Below, piece after piece: positions 55,101 through 62,800 of a stretch of 64,000 nucleotides of DNA (position 1 is its first letter; every line of letters starts with the position of its first letter). The notes under the pieces were generated by a model. It was not told the DNA's origin. It searched no databases and saw only the letters and a list, made by a program, of their open reading frames with translations. Made by a program: the position numbers and the translations under genes. Origin of the DNA: Pedosphaera sp. (GTDB lineage: Bacteria; Verrucomicrobiota; Verrucomicrobiia; Limisphaerales; Pedosphaeraceae); NCBI GenBank assembly GCA_028293325.1, contig JAQGPA010000131.1, forward strand, positions 1 to 64,000, written 5' to 3'.

Positions 55101-55894
55101 GTGGCGGCACCTTGGCCTTGAGCGGCACCAACACTTACGCCGGCACCACCACCATCAACGCCGGAACACTGGCGTTGATTGAACCGGGCTCCATCAACAA
55201 CAGCGCCGGGATCAACATCGCCAGCGGGGCCACGTTCGATGTCATCGGCCGCATTGACGACACCTTGACATTAAGAAGCGGCCAGACTTTGCTGGGCAAT
55301 GGCAGCCTCAACGGTAAGCTCATCACCGCAGCCGGTTCCATCCTGACTCCCGGTCCATCCATCGGCACGCTCACCGTGACCAATGACATTGTTCTCGGCG
55401 GCAGTCTGCTGCTCGAACTCAACCGCACCCAAGCGCAAACCAGTGACAGATTGAACACCATTTTGGGAACCATTACCGGCGGCGGAACGCTCCTCGTCAC
55501 CAACATCGGCCCCGCGTTGCAGGCTGGCGACACGTTCCAACTCTTCTCCTCGGCCGTCAGCGGGTTCACAACCGTCAACCTGCCGGGCACCAATTCCTTC
55601 GGCAACACTTATAATTGGACAAACAAGCTTGCGCTCAACGGCTCGATCCAAATTCTGACGGTTGTGCCAGCCAACCCATTGCCGGGGAAAATCCAGTTCA
55701 ATGTGTCCGGCAATACATTAAGCCTGTCATGGCCCACGAATGCCGGTTGGCTGCTGCAAGCGCAGACCAATGCTTTAAACGTCGGCCTTTCGACCAATTG
55801 GGTGACGGTGCCCGGCTCCGATCTTATGACCGGCACCAACATTACAATCAATCCAACTGACGGTGTGGTTTTCTACCGGCTGATTTTCCCCTAA
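52157..55894 (+). CDS. Secreted GH87-like alpha-1,3-glucanase fused to PATR repeats
   Basis: 1245 residues starting MKSKGVKTYKHRFQF, with a signal peptide ending about NHALAAG. Residues 38-205 are a CBM35-like beta-sandwich (VLEAESGTLGGGATIR) and 210-585 a right-handed beta-helix (KIQNCINDARSQGKTVWIPPG, GVTVEGAGVWYSTIYKNVP), together the GH87-type catalytic unit, close to the protein at 24763-28470. Candidate catalytic residues are Asp367 (WADGINL) and Asp398-Asp399 (GSGDDN). Near residue 585 the two relatives part: this one continues with PATR repeats (GGLIKSGGGTLALSGTNTYAGTTTINAGTLAL) to about 1175 and ends with the C-terminal module (LSLSWPTNAGWLLQAQTN). Third gene of the forward operon, 21 bp after the previous stop. 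Confidence 0.82.
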   Translation: MKSKGVKTYKHRFQFSLLSALALFSSVSNHALAAGAITPFTVLEAESGTLGGGATIRAFTPGSTVPSAPTMELEASGMAYVWLTNLNDSVLWTNPVANASAMVVRGVIPDAPGGGGITATINMYVDGVFRQAITLSSKQSWNYRNSSTTPDDPNGGGTPWHFYNEDRTFITGTPIAAGSVIMFRKEAGNIATYYNIDAIDLENVSPPKTQPPNSLCITNAPYNADPTFTIDSLTKIQNCINDARSQGKTVWIPPGKFMINSLAGVALDIKGVTVEGAGVWYSTIYKNVPLPPPAGWRSEINLNTNSVIRDVFVDSDGIYRGTASSGLMSAGSNWLVERVWVQHCDAQWMSGSFGTIRDSRVADSWADGINLNNGNTPNSSKLGISLTASNNFVRGSGDDNIATYSDSGASHANPEMQNTRIINNTCIATYWANGLRIAGGTNVTVQGNLIDSVAANSGLAVGVFGDTGHPLDSALVADNVVIRGGGWNGTGQYGMNVWSPAITSFFSGAYTKATISNNIIKLALRDGLRIVPYYQNLTVLNNIVDHPAQAGVHVQSGVIGTGVFQYNLVTNLNAGKVQYQNDSPTTFVTAHLSNSWTVVGPLIKSDTTTMNVAADWSGTAPASGNIGQFDNTISAANATNLTLGGNVTLDGLIFFNNMNGPVTIGSGNTLTLATSGGINMVVANSDVTMNCLLSATTFNITGGRTLALGGGSTAFLSGTSAGLGTLLLNASSAKSFTANGSPSVNMGNPTTGVGGLIVSNNCTMTDSGSFVVGNSGGGVVTLNSPTAAFNTTGGGVIMVGRNSGSATSGRLTLINGSINTAASTAAGIIVGYQLNTATAKGVLNVQGGTLTVPQMLNIGASMSAGSAVVTISGGTVTVGTNNFGGTTGGISTNGNGSLTLTGGALYIGSGGMNSVGTGTFTSTRTLSGGIVGGASNWSSALPMTLTNVNGNVTFQAADAGNNPKNITLSGPLAGIGGLIKSGGGTLALSGTNTYAGTTTINAGTLALIEPGSINNSAGINIASGATFDVIGRIDDTLTLRSGQTLLGNGSLNGKLITAAGSILTPGPSIGTLTVTNDIVLGGSLLLELNRTQAQTSDRLNTILGTITGGGTLLVTNIGPALQAGDTFQLFSSAVSGFTTVNLPGTNSFGNTYNWTNKLALNGSIQILTVVPANPLPGKIQFNVSGNTLSLSWPTNAGWLLQAQTNALNVGLSTNWVTVPGSDLMTGTNITINPTDGVVFYRLIFP
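55793..55855 (+). repeat. 63-bp direct repeat, copy 2 (C-terminal module)
   Basis: Same 63 bases as 52034-52096, in the corresponding position of the next gene. Confidence 0.9.
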
Positions 55895-55923
55895 AACATT
55901 AAGCCAGATGGCCGTTCTTGGCC

Positions 55924-55969
55924 TGCTCGAAAACGGGGATATATTAGACAATTCAATCGTCGGTAAAAT
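55924..55969 (+). promoter_or_regulatory. Decayed palindromic operator site 7 plus -10 box, GH92 pseudogene
   Basis: TGCTCGAAAACGGGGA at 55924-55939 keeps the core and right half of the palindrome but has two changes in the left half. TAAAAT follows after 24 nt (55964-55969). The ATG of the pseudogene at 55976 is only 7 nt past the -10, which would make a transcript from it leaderless. Mutated left half fits the decay of the gene it serves. Confidence 0.5.
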
Positions 55970-55975
55970 GTATTT

Positions 55976-56790
55976 ATGAAAACAATTTTGATTGCCCTTA
56001 TCTTAATTGGACTGAGTGCTTTGAGTTCCTGTCCAGGAGCGATCCCACAACCTGTTGACGAAATTCTTCCATTGATCGGCACAGGTGGGCACGGTCATAC
56101 TTATCCCGGCGCGACAGTGCCGTTTGGTTTTGTGCAACTTAGCCCGGACACACCCATCAAAGGTTGGGATGCCTGGCAATATACGTTCGCTGTATTTCAT
56201 GATGTCCCCAGCATGATCAAGCTTTACCGCGGAGACGAAGCGTTTATCAAAAAAACTGGATCAGCTTTTTAATGAGGATTCCGACATCACTCCTTACCTG
56301 GTTGATATCTCCGGCATGTTGGGGCAATACTCCCACGGCAACGAACCCTGCCACCACGTCGCATATCTTTATGCGGTGGCTGGCGCGCAATACAAAACCG
56401 CGCTCCGCGTGCATCAAATCGCACTCCTGCATTATGACAACACGCCCGAAGGCAATTGCGGGAATGACGATTGTAGCCAGATGTCCGCGTGGTATGTCTG
56501 GAGCGCACTGGGAATTTATCCGTTGAATCCGGCGAGCGGAAAATATGTCATCGGCAGCCCGCTGGTGGAAAAAGCCATCATCAAACTGGATCGGAAATTT
56601 TATCCGGGCGGAACCTTTACCATCGTGGCGCACAATGCATCCAGCCAGAACATTTACATTCAGTCCGCCAAACTCAACGGCCAGCCGCTGAACCGGCCTT
56701 GAATCACTCACGGCGAAAACATCCACGGCGGAACTCTGGAATTTGAAATGGGCATTTTGCCCAACAAGACTTGGGCATTGGCAAACTGAT
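55976..56790 (+). pseudogene. GH92 alpha-mannosidase pseudogene (internal deletion, frameshift, nonsense codon)
   Basis: The first frame starts MKTILIALILIGLSALSSC (lipoprotein-like signal) and the classic GH92 opening LIGTGGHGHTYPGATVPFG and QLSPDTPIKGWD. It then jumps at about 56168 to the late part AWQYTFAVFHDVPSMIKLY, so roughly 450-500 codons of the usual 750 are deleted. In a run of seven A (56248-56254) one extra base shifts the frame; in the shifted frame the C-terminal half reads on (DQLFNEDSDIT, YSHGNEPCHHVAYLY, GNDDCSQMSAWYVWSALG, IYIQSAKLNGQPLN). A TGA at 56700 then stands where relatives have Trp (RPWITH), followed by ITHGENIHGGTLEFEMG to the final TGA near 56788. Three independent lesions make it a pseudogene. 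Confidence 0.9.
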
Positions 56791-56811
56791 TTTATGTAAT
56801 GATTTGATTTA

Positions 56812-57759
56812 CTACTTATCTTTGGCAAGAGGACTGGTTTGTAACATATCAGGGGGATTACTTGCCGTTTGAACAGATAAGGTAATACCGTTCAATACAT
56901 TTATCGACCGATCGTATACTTCACCTGGCGGGAATTGACCGACCCAGTTGGCAGCTGCGCCCATGTCTTGGGTTGCCCATTGTTGCAATACGGATATTGC
57001 CGCTTCCTCTTGGATTGGTCCCGGGGAAATCTGTTGTGCCACCATATTGGCAGCTTCTACTGGCGCACTCGGTGTTTCGGCCAGAGCAATGTGCATAAAC
57101 AATTTGTCACGCATATCATTCAAGGGGTAGTTATTCGCCCAAGCAACGGCTGCTTGCAAATCCTGCACCGCCCATTGCTGGGTCAGATTTCCGAGCATTA
57201 TCTCACGGCGATCACCGTTGAGTCCCTGCTGTTCAAGCACCTGAATTGCGAGCCTGGGATCCGTCTGCGCCACTTGAAAACAGATGCAACCCAGCATTGT
57301 GTCACGCTCATCTGAATTGGAAATCTGGGACACCCACTTTTCCGCATCCGGAAGGTCCAACTGCGCCCAATTTTGCGCCAAAACGCGCATGAGTTCTGTA
57401 TGCCAACTTCCAGCCTCGGTGGATTCGGCAAATCTGGCCGCTGCCCACGGATCGGAACGGATCAGGGCCAACAGTTGATTGGTGAAGACTGCGGCCTGAT
57501 CACCAGGATTATCCGAGTTCAAACCATCTTGAATTTGTTCTAATAACCTGGCGGTATCTGAGGCAATTGCCAAAGTCGTTTGCTCCCGCACAGGTCGATC
57601 TGCTTTGTTTTTCTCCAACTGCGTCCGAACACCTGCCGTCCTTGCTGGCAACGTGGAAGGTCTCGGTTGCTTTACTGTTCGTAAAGGCATTCCAAGGCCG
57701 GTAATCAGCAATGATAAGGCCAGGCCGCCTAAACAAAACAACACAACTGATGTTCTCAT
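56812..57759 (-). CDS. Membrane-anchored protein with helical repeats, function unknown
   Basis: About 315 residues from the ATG at 57759 (MRTSVVLFCLGGLALSLLIT); an upstream in-frame ATG at 57795 is less likely because an intrinsic terminator overlaps it. One N-terminal membrane helix or signal anchor, then a basic Pro-rich linker, then at least four repeats of roughly 35-40 residues with the pattern W-x-x-x-D-x-x-A-A-x-x-W (LAQNWAQLDLPDAEKWVSQI, LTQQWAVQDLQAAVAWANNY, LQQWATQDMGAAANWVGQF). Such TPR/HEAT-like alpha-helical repeats are common in Verrucomicrobia proteins of unknown role, presumably protein-protein interaction outside the cytoplasm. Neighbouring upstream gene is separated by a terminator, so it likely has its own or read-through expression. 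Confidence 0.75.
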   Translation of the reverse strand: MRTSVVLFCLGGLALSLLITGLGMPLRTVKQPRPSTLPARTAGVRTQLEKNKADRPVREQTTLAIASDTARLLEQIQDGLNSDNPGDQAAVFTNQLLALIRSDPWAAARFAESTEAGSWHTELMRVLAQNWAQLDLPDAEKWVSQISNSDERDTMLGCICFQVAQTDPRLAIQVLEQQGLNGDRREIMLGNLTQQWAVQDLQAAVAWANNYPLNDMRDKLFMHIALAETPSAPVEAANMVAQQISPGPIQEEAAISVLQQWATQDMGAAANWVGQFPPGEVYDRSINVLNGITLSVQTASNPPDMLQTSPLAKDK

Positions 57760-57773
57760 AAAAAGTAGTAATA

Positions 57774-57802
57774 CCCGCCCTTGCATGAGTAGCAAGAGCG
57801 GG
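57774..57802 (-). terminator. Probable intrinsic terminator after the DUF5010 protein gene
   Basis: Stem CCCGCCCTTGC (57774-57784) with GCAAGAGCGGG (57792-57802), one mismatch, 7-nt loop. On the minus strand it is followed by TATTACTACTTTTT. It lies 35 nt after the stop at 57838 and just before the ATG at 57759. Confidence 0.65.
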
Positions 57803-57837
57803 CATTGTAAATGATTATTTCATCAAACGCCGCATTT

Positions 57838-59313
57838 TCAAAGCTGCCACCAATTGAAGTTTACTCCGCCGTTTTCGAACACAATCCGGATTGTATGATA
57901 GGAATTTGAATAGCTGCCATAGGCACCGAAATCAAAGGTGGTATAAGTCTGCCAACCACCCGTATTGGGAAGCGTTTTGGAAGGCTGTGCCACTCCATCA
58001 ATGACAAAATGGGCCGTTCTACCGGCATTGGGAGTAGCTATGCGTACCAGGAAATGCGGGCTGCCGTTAAGCGGCACGTTCGTCCATTCGAGCCATTCTC
58101 CAGACTGCAGCCAGCCGACATCGTGTCCGCCCCCGGTATCAGTGGTAGTTTCAATGGCGATGTTGCCATTGCGGTAATAATTCGTCTTGCCATTTCCCCC
58201 GGCAGCGCTGCCGAAGGAATCACAGCCTTCCGCCTCAAACTTCTGGTTACCCAGAAACGGAAACTGGCTGTGTTTGCGCAAAATTTGGAGACGTTGATTG
58301 GGAAAGTCGTAATAAGTCTGGCTATAACCGAGCGCATTGCCATTCGCATCAAGATTACGAACACGGAAGCAAGCAGCACTTTCTTCCCAGTCTGTGAATC
58401 CTTCAACCAGGGTAAGCAGGGCGCCAGCGCCAACAGTGCTGCTCAGGGCAGTTTCAAACGTTGTTCCATGGTTGGGATCTCTGAAGCCGGTATTGGTATG
58501 ATAGAAAAGGCCGGGGAAAGCCACGCCGATTTTGACATTGTTGGTTGTTGCCAGCGTCCAAGTGCCGCCCCCTGACCAGGAATGACAGGCATCAACAATC
58601 CCCGGATTGTTCATGGTCGTGTCGTTCCTCATACACTCGCTATTCACAATAATGTATGGGTTAAACCCAAAATCAGCCTGGCACTTTTGCCGGACGTAGG
58701 TCATCGCCCGGGAATAGTTGCCCTGTTCATTGCCCACAGTGGCAGTATTTCCAGTCCAAATGATAATGACCGGCCGGCCATTGATCTTGAACCGGTTGGC
58801 GTCGGGAACCGTTTGGTAGAACACTTTGTAATTGTAGTCGTAGATATAGACCCAATTGGCTGAATTGCTGATGTCAAAGGGCGTGGCTGTATTAAAGCCC
58901 CGGCCATTGGCCTCGTTCCACTGTGCCGTCCAGGAAGAGGCGTTATCATCAAAGGCGGCGATTTTGATCTGGCTGGCCAGTCCACGACTATTCAAGATCG
59001 AAATCAAAGGCGCCATGTTTGTGGGATTGATGCCGGCATGAGGACGCGATCCTTTCAAATTGGGGCAAATAAAGTCCAAGCCGGCCTGCTGCATTTGCTC
59101 CACCCAAACACCCCACGTATCCGTGGCCGTGCCGGATGGCGGGTTATAGAGCGGAGCGTTGTCTGTATTGTTCGTGCAGGGGCCGGTCAGATCATTGTTA
59201 TAATCAAATCCACAGGTTGCTCCCACGTATTGCGCTTGCAGCTGCTGTGCCAGCGCCAGTGCCACCATAACCGTTATAGCTGATTTCCATAAGTCATATT
59301 TGATATATTTCAT
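57838..59313 (-). CDS. Secreted DUF5010 (GH71/99-like) protein with CBM35-like domain
   Basis: 491 residues from the ATG at 59313 (MKYIKYDLWKSAITVMVALA, signal peptide ending QLQAQ); the frame opens at 59370 but the extra residues are not signal-like. The protein is the simplest version of the family in the window: the DUF5010 TIM barrel (about 25-350; YVGATCGFDYNNDLTGPC, DFICPNLKGSRPHAG, IKIAAFDDNASSW, RFKINGRPVIIIWTGNTA, IVDACHSWSGGG, LTLVEGFTDWEESAACFRVR) followed by one CBM35/6-like domain (FEAEGCDSFGSAAGGNG to VNFNWWQL, 365-491), with nothing after it. Expected to bind and cut an alpha-linked glucan or mannan. Single-gene unit with the operator copy that matches the consensus best. Confidence 0.85.
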   Translation of the reverse strand: MKYIKYDLWKSAITVMVALALAQQLQAQYVGATCGFDYNNDLTGPCTNNTDNAPLYNPPSGTATDTWGVWVEQMQQAGLDFICPNLKGSRPHAGINPTNMAPLISILNSRGLASQIKIAAFDDNASSWTAQWNEANGRGFNTATPFDISNSANWVYIYDYNYKVFYQTVPDANRFKINGRPVIIIWTGNTATVGNEQGNYSRAMTYVRQKCQADFGFNPYIIVNSECMRNDTTMNNPGIVDACHSWSGGGTWTLATTNNVKIGVAFPGLFYHTNTGFRDPNHGTTFETALSSTVGAGALLTLVEGFTDWEESAACFRVRNLDANGNALGYSQTYYDFPNQRLQILRKHSQFPFLGNQKFEAEGCDSFGSAAGGNGKTNYYRNGNIAIETTTDTGGGHDVGWLQSGEWLEWTNVPLNGSPHFLVRIATPNAGRTAHFVIDGVAQPSKTLPNTGGWQTYTTFDFGAYGSYSNSYHTIRIVFENGGVNFNWWQL

Positions 59314-59546
59314 ACGGTTTATTTGCGGTTTGTTCTTTGGTTTTTGTTGGTTTACCACACTTTTGGCCAAGCTATTTCATCATGTGAAACAACAGCAGCC
59401 AAAATATAAAACCCGGATTTAATGCCACCTGGAAGCCTGTCGTAATCTAATTGGAACTTGTGTGAAGTTGGCAAAATCGCAATAGCGTTGCTGATGGCTT
59501 TCATGGAGAGTTTTCATAGCTTGCACAAGCTGACTTGCATTGTGTA

Positions 59547-59562
59547 TCCCCGAAAACGGGGA
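59547..59562 (-). promoter_or_regulatory. Palindromic operator site 8, DUF5010 protein gene
   Basis: TCCCCGAAAACGGGGA, apart from the two centre bases a perfect palindrome. It is the only copy without a TANNNT hexamer 22-24 nt away on either side; a TATGAA lies 28 nt away on the minus strand. The ATG at 59313 is 233 bp downstream, the longest distance in the set. Confidence 0.6.
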
Positions 59563-59746
59563 GGTCACCGATACAGGTATTGCCAGGCTAGCCTAACGAT
59601 CCCTAGTTGGCCTTGCCTCGATTTGGTGGACAGCTAGTGGATGCATGAGTTACTCAAACTACTCAAGTTCATGGCGAACTGGTGACCGCCATTAAAAGGT
59701 ATCGTCTGAGCTTGACCGGGACTGATTGCAGTTAACAAGGGATCAA

Positions 59747-59767
59747 CGGTGCAGCGTCGCTGCACCG
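59747..59767. repeat. Near-perfect 21-bp inverted repeat after the GH2 gene
   Basis: CGGTGCAGCG, a single T, then CGCTGCACCG. It lies 73-93 nt past the GH2 stop codon on the minus strand. There is no U-run after it, and a one-base centre does not allow a hairpin loop without opening pairs, so a dimeric protein binding site is as likely as a terminator. Confidence 0.6.
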
Positions 59768-59839
59768 ATGGCAATGTTTGCATGTCCGCTCTTATCCTCC
59801 CACTGCGATTCGATTGAGCCTGCAACCGTGCTGTTGTCT

Positions 59840-62800
59840 TTACTTAATCTCGCTACCCGGCTTCTCTTTTACAAAATCAAGTTTCGATAAAAAACTGAAA
59901 TCGGAGCAGGCAAATTTTCCGGCGAATTTCCAGTCGCCGTCCTGCTGAACAACTTTAATCACCAGTTGATTCCAGCCCAGTTTTAGCAACAACGGGCTTT
60001 GTGAAAACATGTCTGGTTCCAGCGGGCCGTGACGTTCATGCCTGGCAAGAAGTTCCCCGTTGAGCCATAGTTCACAGCCATCATCACTGCCATAGGTGAA
60101 GGAAAGTTTTGGCAAATTCGGTTCGGAAAGCAGATCGTTCAGCGGCTTGGGCGATTTAATCCACACGGCGACATAGGCAAAGACATTTTCTTGCGGGCCA
60201 GCCATCAACCCGTTTTTAAAATCAAACACGCCATCGTTCTTTGCGTCACCCACCCGCCACTTTTGGCCGGCCAACGTGACACCTTCCCTGATTTCGCCGG
60301 CTGGTGGTTTGTCGCTGTAGGCTTCAATGGAATTTGAAAAGGCAAAGCTGCCGCAGACAAGGGCGTGGACCAACCGTCCGTTCAAATCAATAAACCCTGC
60401 TTGCGAGGCCACCTGCTCAGTTGACACTCCTTCATTCCGGAAGAGTCGTTCAATCATCGCCGCCTTTTTGGCGGAAATAATTTCAGGGTCAAGATTGCAG
60501 AGAATCACCCGGCCCTTTTTCATCGAATGGATAACGATGGCCGCCCGAGACGCCGTGTTTTCCGCTTCCGAACGGTAAAGCGCCGCCGTCTTGACCGGCT
60601 CACCCTTATAATTCCAGCGTCGCCAATCCGCCGGGCACGCTTCCAGCAAGACTTGCGCGCCTTTAACAAATTCCCCGGCAAATCCGTAAGTCATCTGCTG
60701 CCAATCATCGCCCTCGGAAAAATACAGTCCCGCGTTGTCCAGTCCGGCAAGCAAAGGGTCGCTTTGCTTGACGACGAATGAAGAACTTAGACGCGGTTCC
60801 ACCGTGATTTTTTCGCCGAGCAATTTGCTCAACATGGCTGCCCCCGCCGGTTTGACATTCCATATCCAGACCGTGCCATCATGTGCGAATGTACTGGCCG
60901 CGGCTCTGTTCAGCGCGTCCGCCAAACTTTGAGCAGGCTCGCTTGCCCCATCAATCAAAAGAAAGTCGGTTTTGGTATCCTCAGCAAAAACCGACGCTTT
61001 AACCCCTGCCCGGCTTAATTTTTGCGCCAGAAGATTTCCATTTTCCGGCAGATAACTGACTGTCGCACCGCCTTGATTAGTTGACGCGTCCGGTTGGGCG
61101 GATGGCGTTGCAAGATCGGAACGGTTTGCCCACGGTGAATTGTGAACCTTAAAATTCGCATCGTGAATCGCGTCAAACATTGGCCATGGACGATACAACG
61201 GCAGCAACGGATCGTAGCCCGGATTCAACGTGGAAACGTAAGGTCCTAATCGTTCCGGCTGCATTCCGGGCACGCCTTCGCGATACTGGCCAAAGAAAAC
61301 ACCTTCGTCCGGCGATGAAGCTTTGGTCAAATCGGCCTTGCCCAATGGCAAGGGTTGAACTCCATACCAGACGATGTTGAAAACGCTTTGGTAATTCGCG
61401 CCGAATTTTTGCTGGCTGGTCAACAAGCCATAACATTCGTAAGCCAACCCTTCCATGCGTCCGAGATCGGATTCGTAGGCACGATTGCCATTGAACTTGG
61501 AGACCTGTTTGGGCGTGCCGTAGTAAGCCATGCTGGTTTCGCCAACCGCCCAGGGCTTGCCGGATGCGGCGGCGCGTTTCATGTCATCGTCGCCGCCATA
61601 ATGGATATTGATGACCGGCAGCCGGCCGCTGGCGTCCCATTCGCCGTCGCCGGAAATCCAAGTGCGCGTTGGGTCATTCGTCAGGCAGATGTTTTTCCAA
61701 ACCGCAATTTCGTCAAGGCCATGGTCAATCATACTTTGCGGTGAATGCCAGACATTCCGCAGTACCGGCAAAATTTCATTGCACACGCTCCAGCCGAAAA
61801 CTGATGGATGATTACGGTCGCGGCGAACCAGTTCAGTGACGTTCGTCCGGCAATTGGTCCAGAACAACTCGCTGTCGGCTTTCGGGCCGCCATCGCTCAA
61901 CCAGATCGCGCTTTCATCCATGATCATGATGCCCATTTCATCCGCCATGTCGTGATAGAATGAAGGATAAACCGACGCGTGCAGACGAACGGCATTCGCG
62001 CCTGCGTCCTTGAGCAACCGATACCACGCATAGGCGTAACGACGGGTCATTTGCGGCACGCCCATGAAATGCCACGAGTCACCACGCAACACGATCGGCT
62101 GGCCATTCAACAAAAACTGGTTGCCCTGGGCGGTGAATTGTCGCCAGCCAAACCGTTGATATTTGGTGTCAACCGTTTTGCCAGCGGCGGACACATTCAA
62201 GAGCAGGCCATAAAGATTCGGGGCATCAGGACTCCATTGTTTCAACTGGCCGTTGACTTTCGCCGTCAAAGCGACCGTCTGCGATTCGCCCGGTGCGATC
62301 CGGATTGACTGCCCGACAAATTCCAGGCTCGGATTTGTCGCCAGTTTCCATTTCACTTCGGGCGCGTCCAGCACCGCTGGCCCCGCCTCGTTGATCCATG
62401 CACGAACAACGCCCGATAAGTTGATGCTGGCCGCCTCGGAACTGTGATTTGCCAGAGTTGCCTCCACGCGCAATTCGTCCTTATCCACCAACGGTTGCAC
62501 AAAAATGTCACTGACCAACACCTTGGGTTCTGCCAGCAAGAACACGTCCTGCCAGATACCGGCAATCTGAGTGCCCCAGAACGAACCGGAAAGATATTCG
62601 CGGCGACCATAATGCCCCGGCTTGTCAAAAACTTTTGGCGCGATGACTTTGACCAGTATTTGATTGGTCGTTCCGATGTTAATCAAATCCGTCACGTCAA
62701 AATCCTGGGCGAAGAAAATATCGAACCCTTCACCCGCGCACTTGCCATTTACAAAAACGCTCAGCTTGCCCGCGACCGCGCCAAAGTGCAGCACGACCCG

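Larger units (their letters stand above)
59314..59839. other. Intergenic region with operator site 8 and a 21-bp inverted repeat
   Basis: About 525 bases between the DUF5010 gene start and the end of the GH2 gene. Apart from the operator and the inverted repeat at 59747-59767 nothing is recognised. The 63-codon minus-strand frame at 59634-59825 has no known domain. Confidence 0.5.

Noticed and set aside
54350-55651. Open frames on the minus strand opposite the PATR part of the GH87-like fusion
   Set aside because: Low-complexity shadows of Gly/Thr/Asn-rich coding sequence.
56248-56254. Programmed frameshift at the run of seven A in the GH92 sequence
   Set aside because: Slippage would be possible, but the large internal deletion and the TGA at a conserved Trp make loss of function far more likely.
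8701-59570. Repeated TCCCC...GGGGA sequences as a dispersed CRISPR array or REP element
   Set aside because: Copies are single, kilobases apart, only 16 bp, always upstream of genes and with a constant distance to a -10-like hexamer; no spacers or cas genes.
59634-59825. 63-codon minus-strand frame between the GH2 and DUF5010 genes
   Set aside because: No domain or ribosome site, and it spans the 21-bp inverted repeat.
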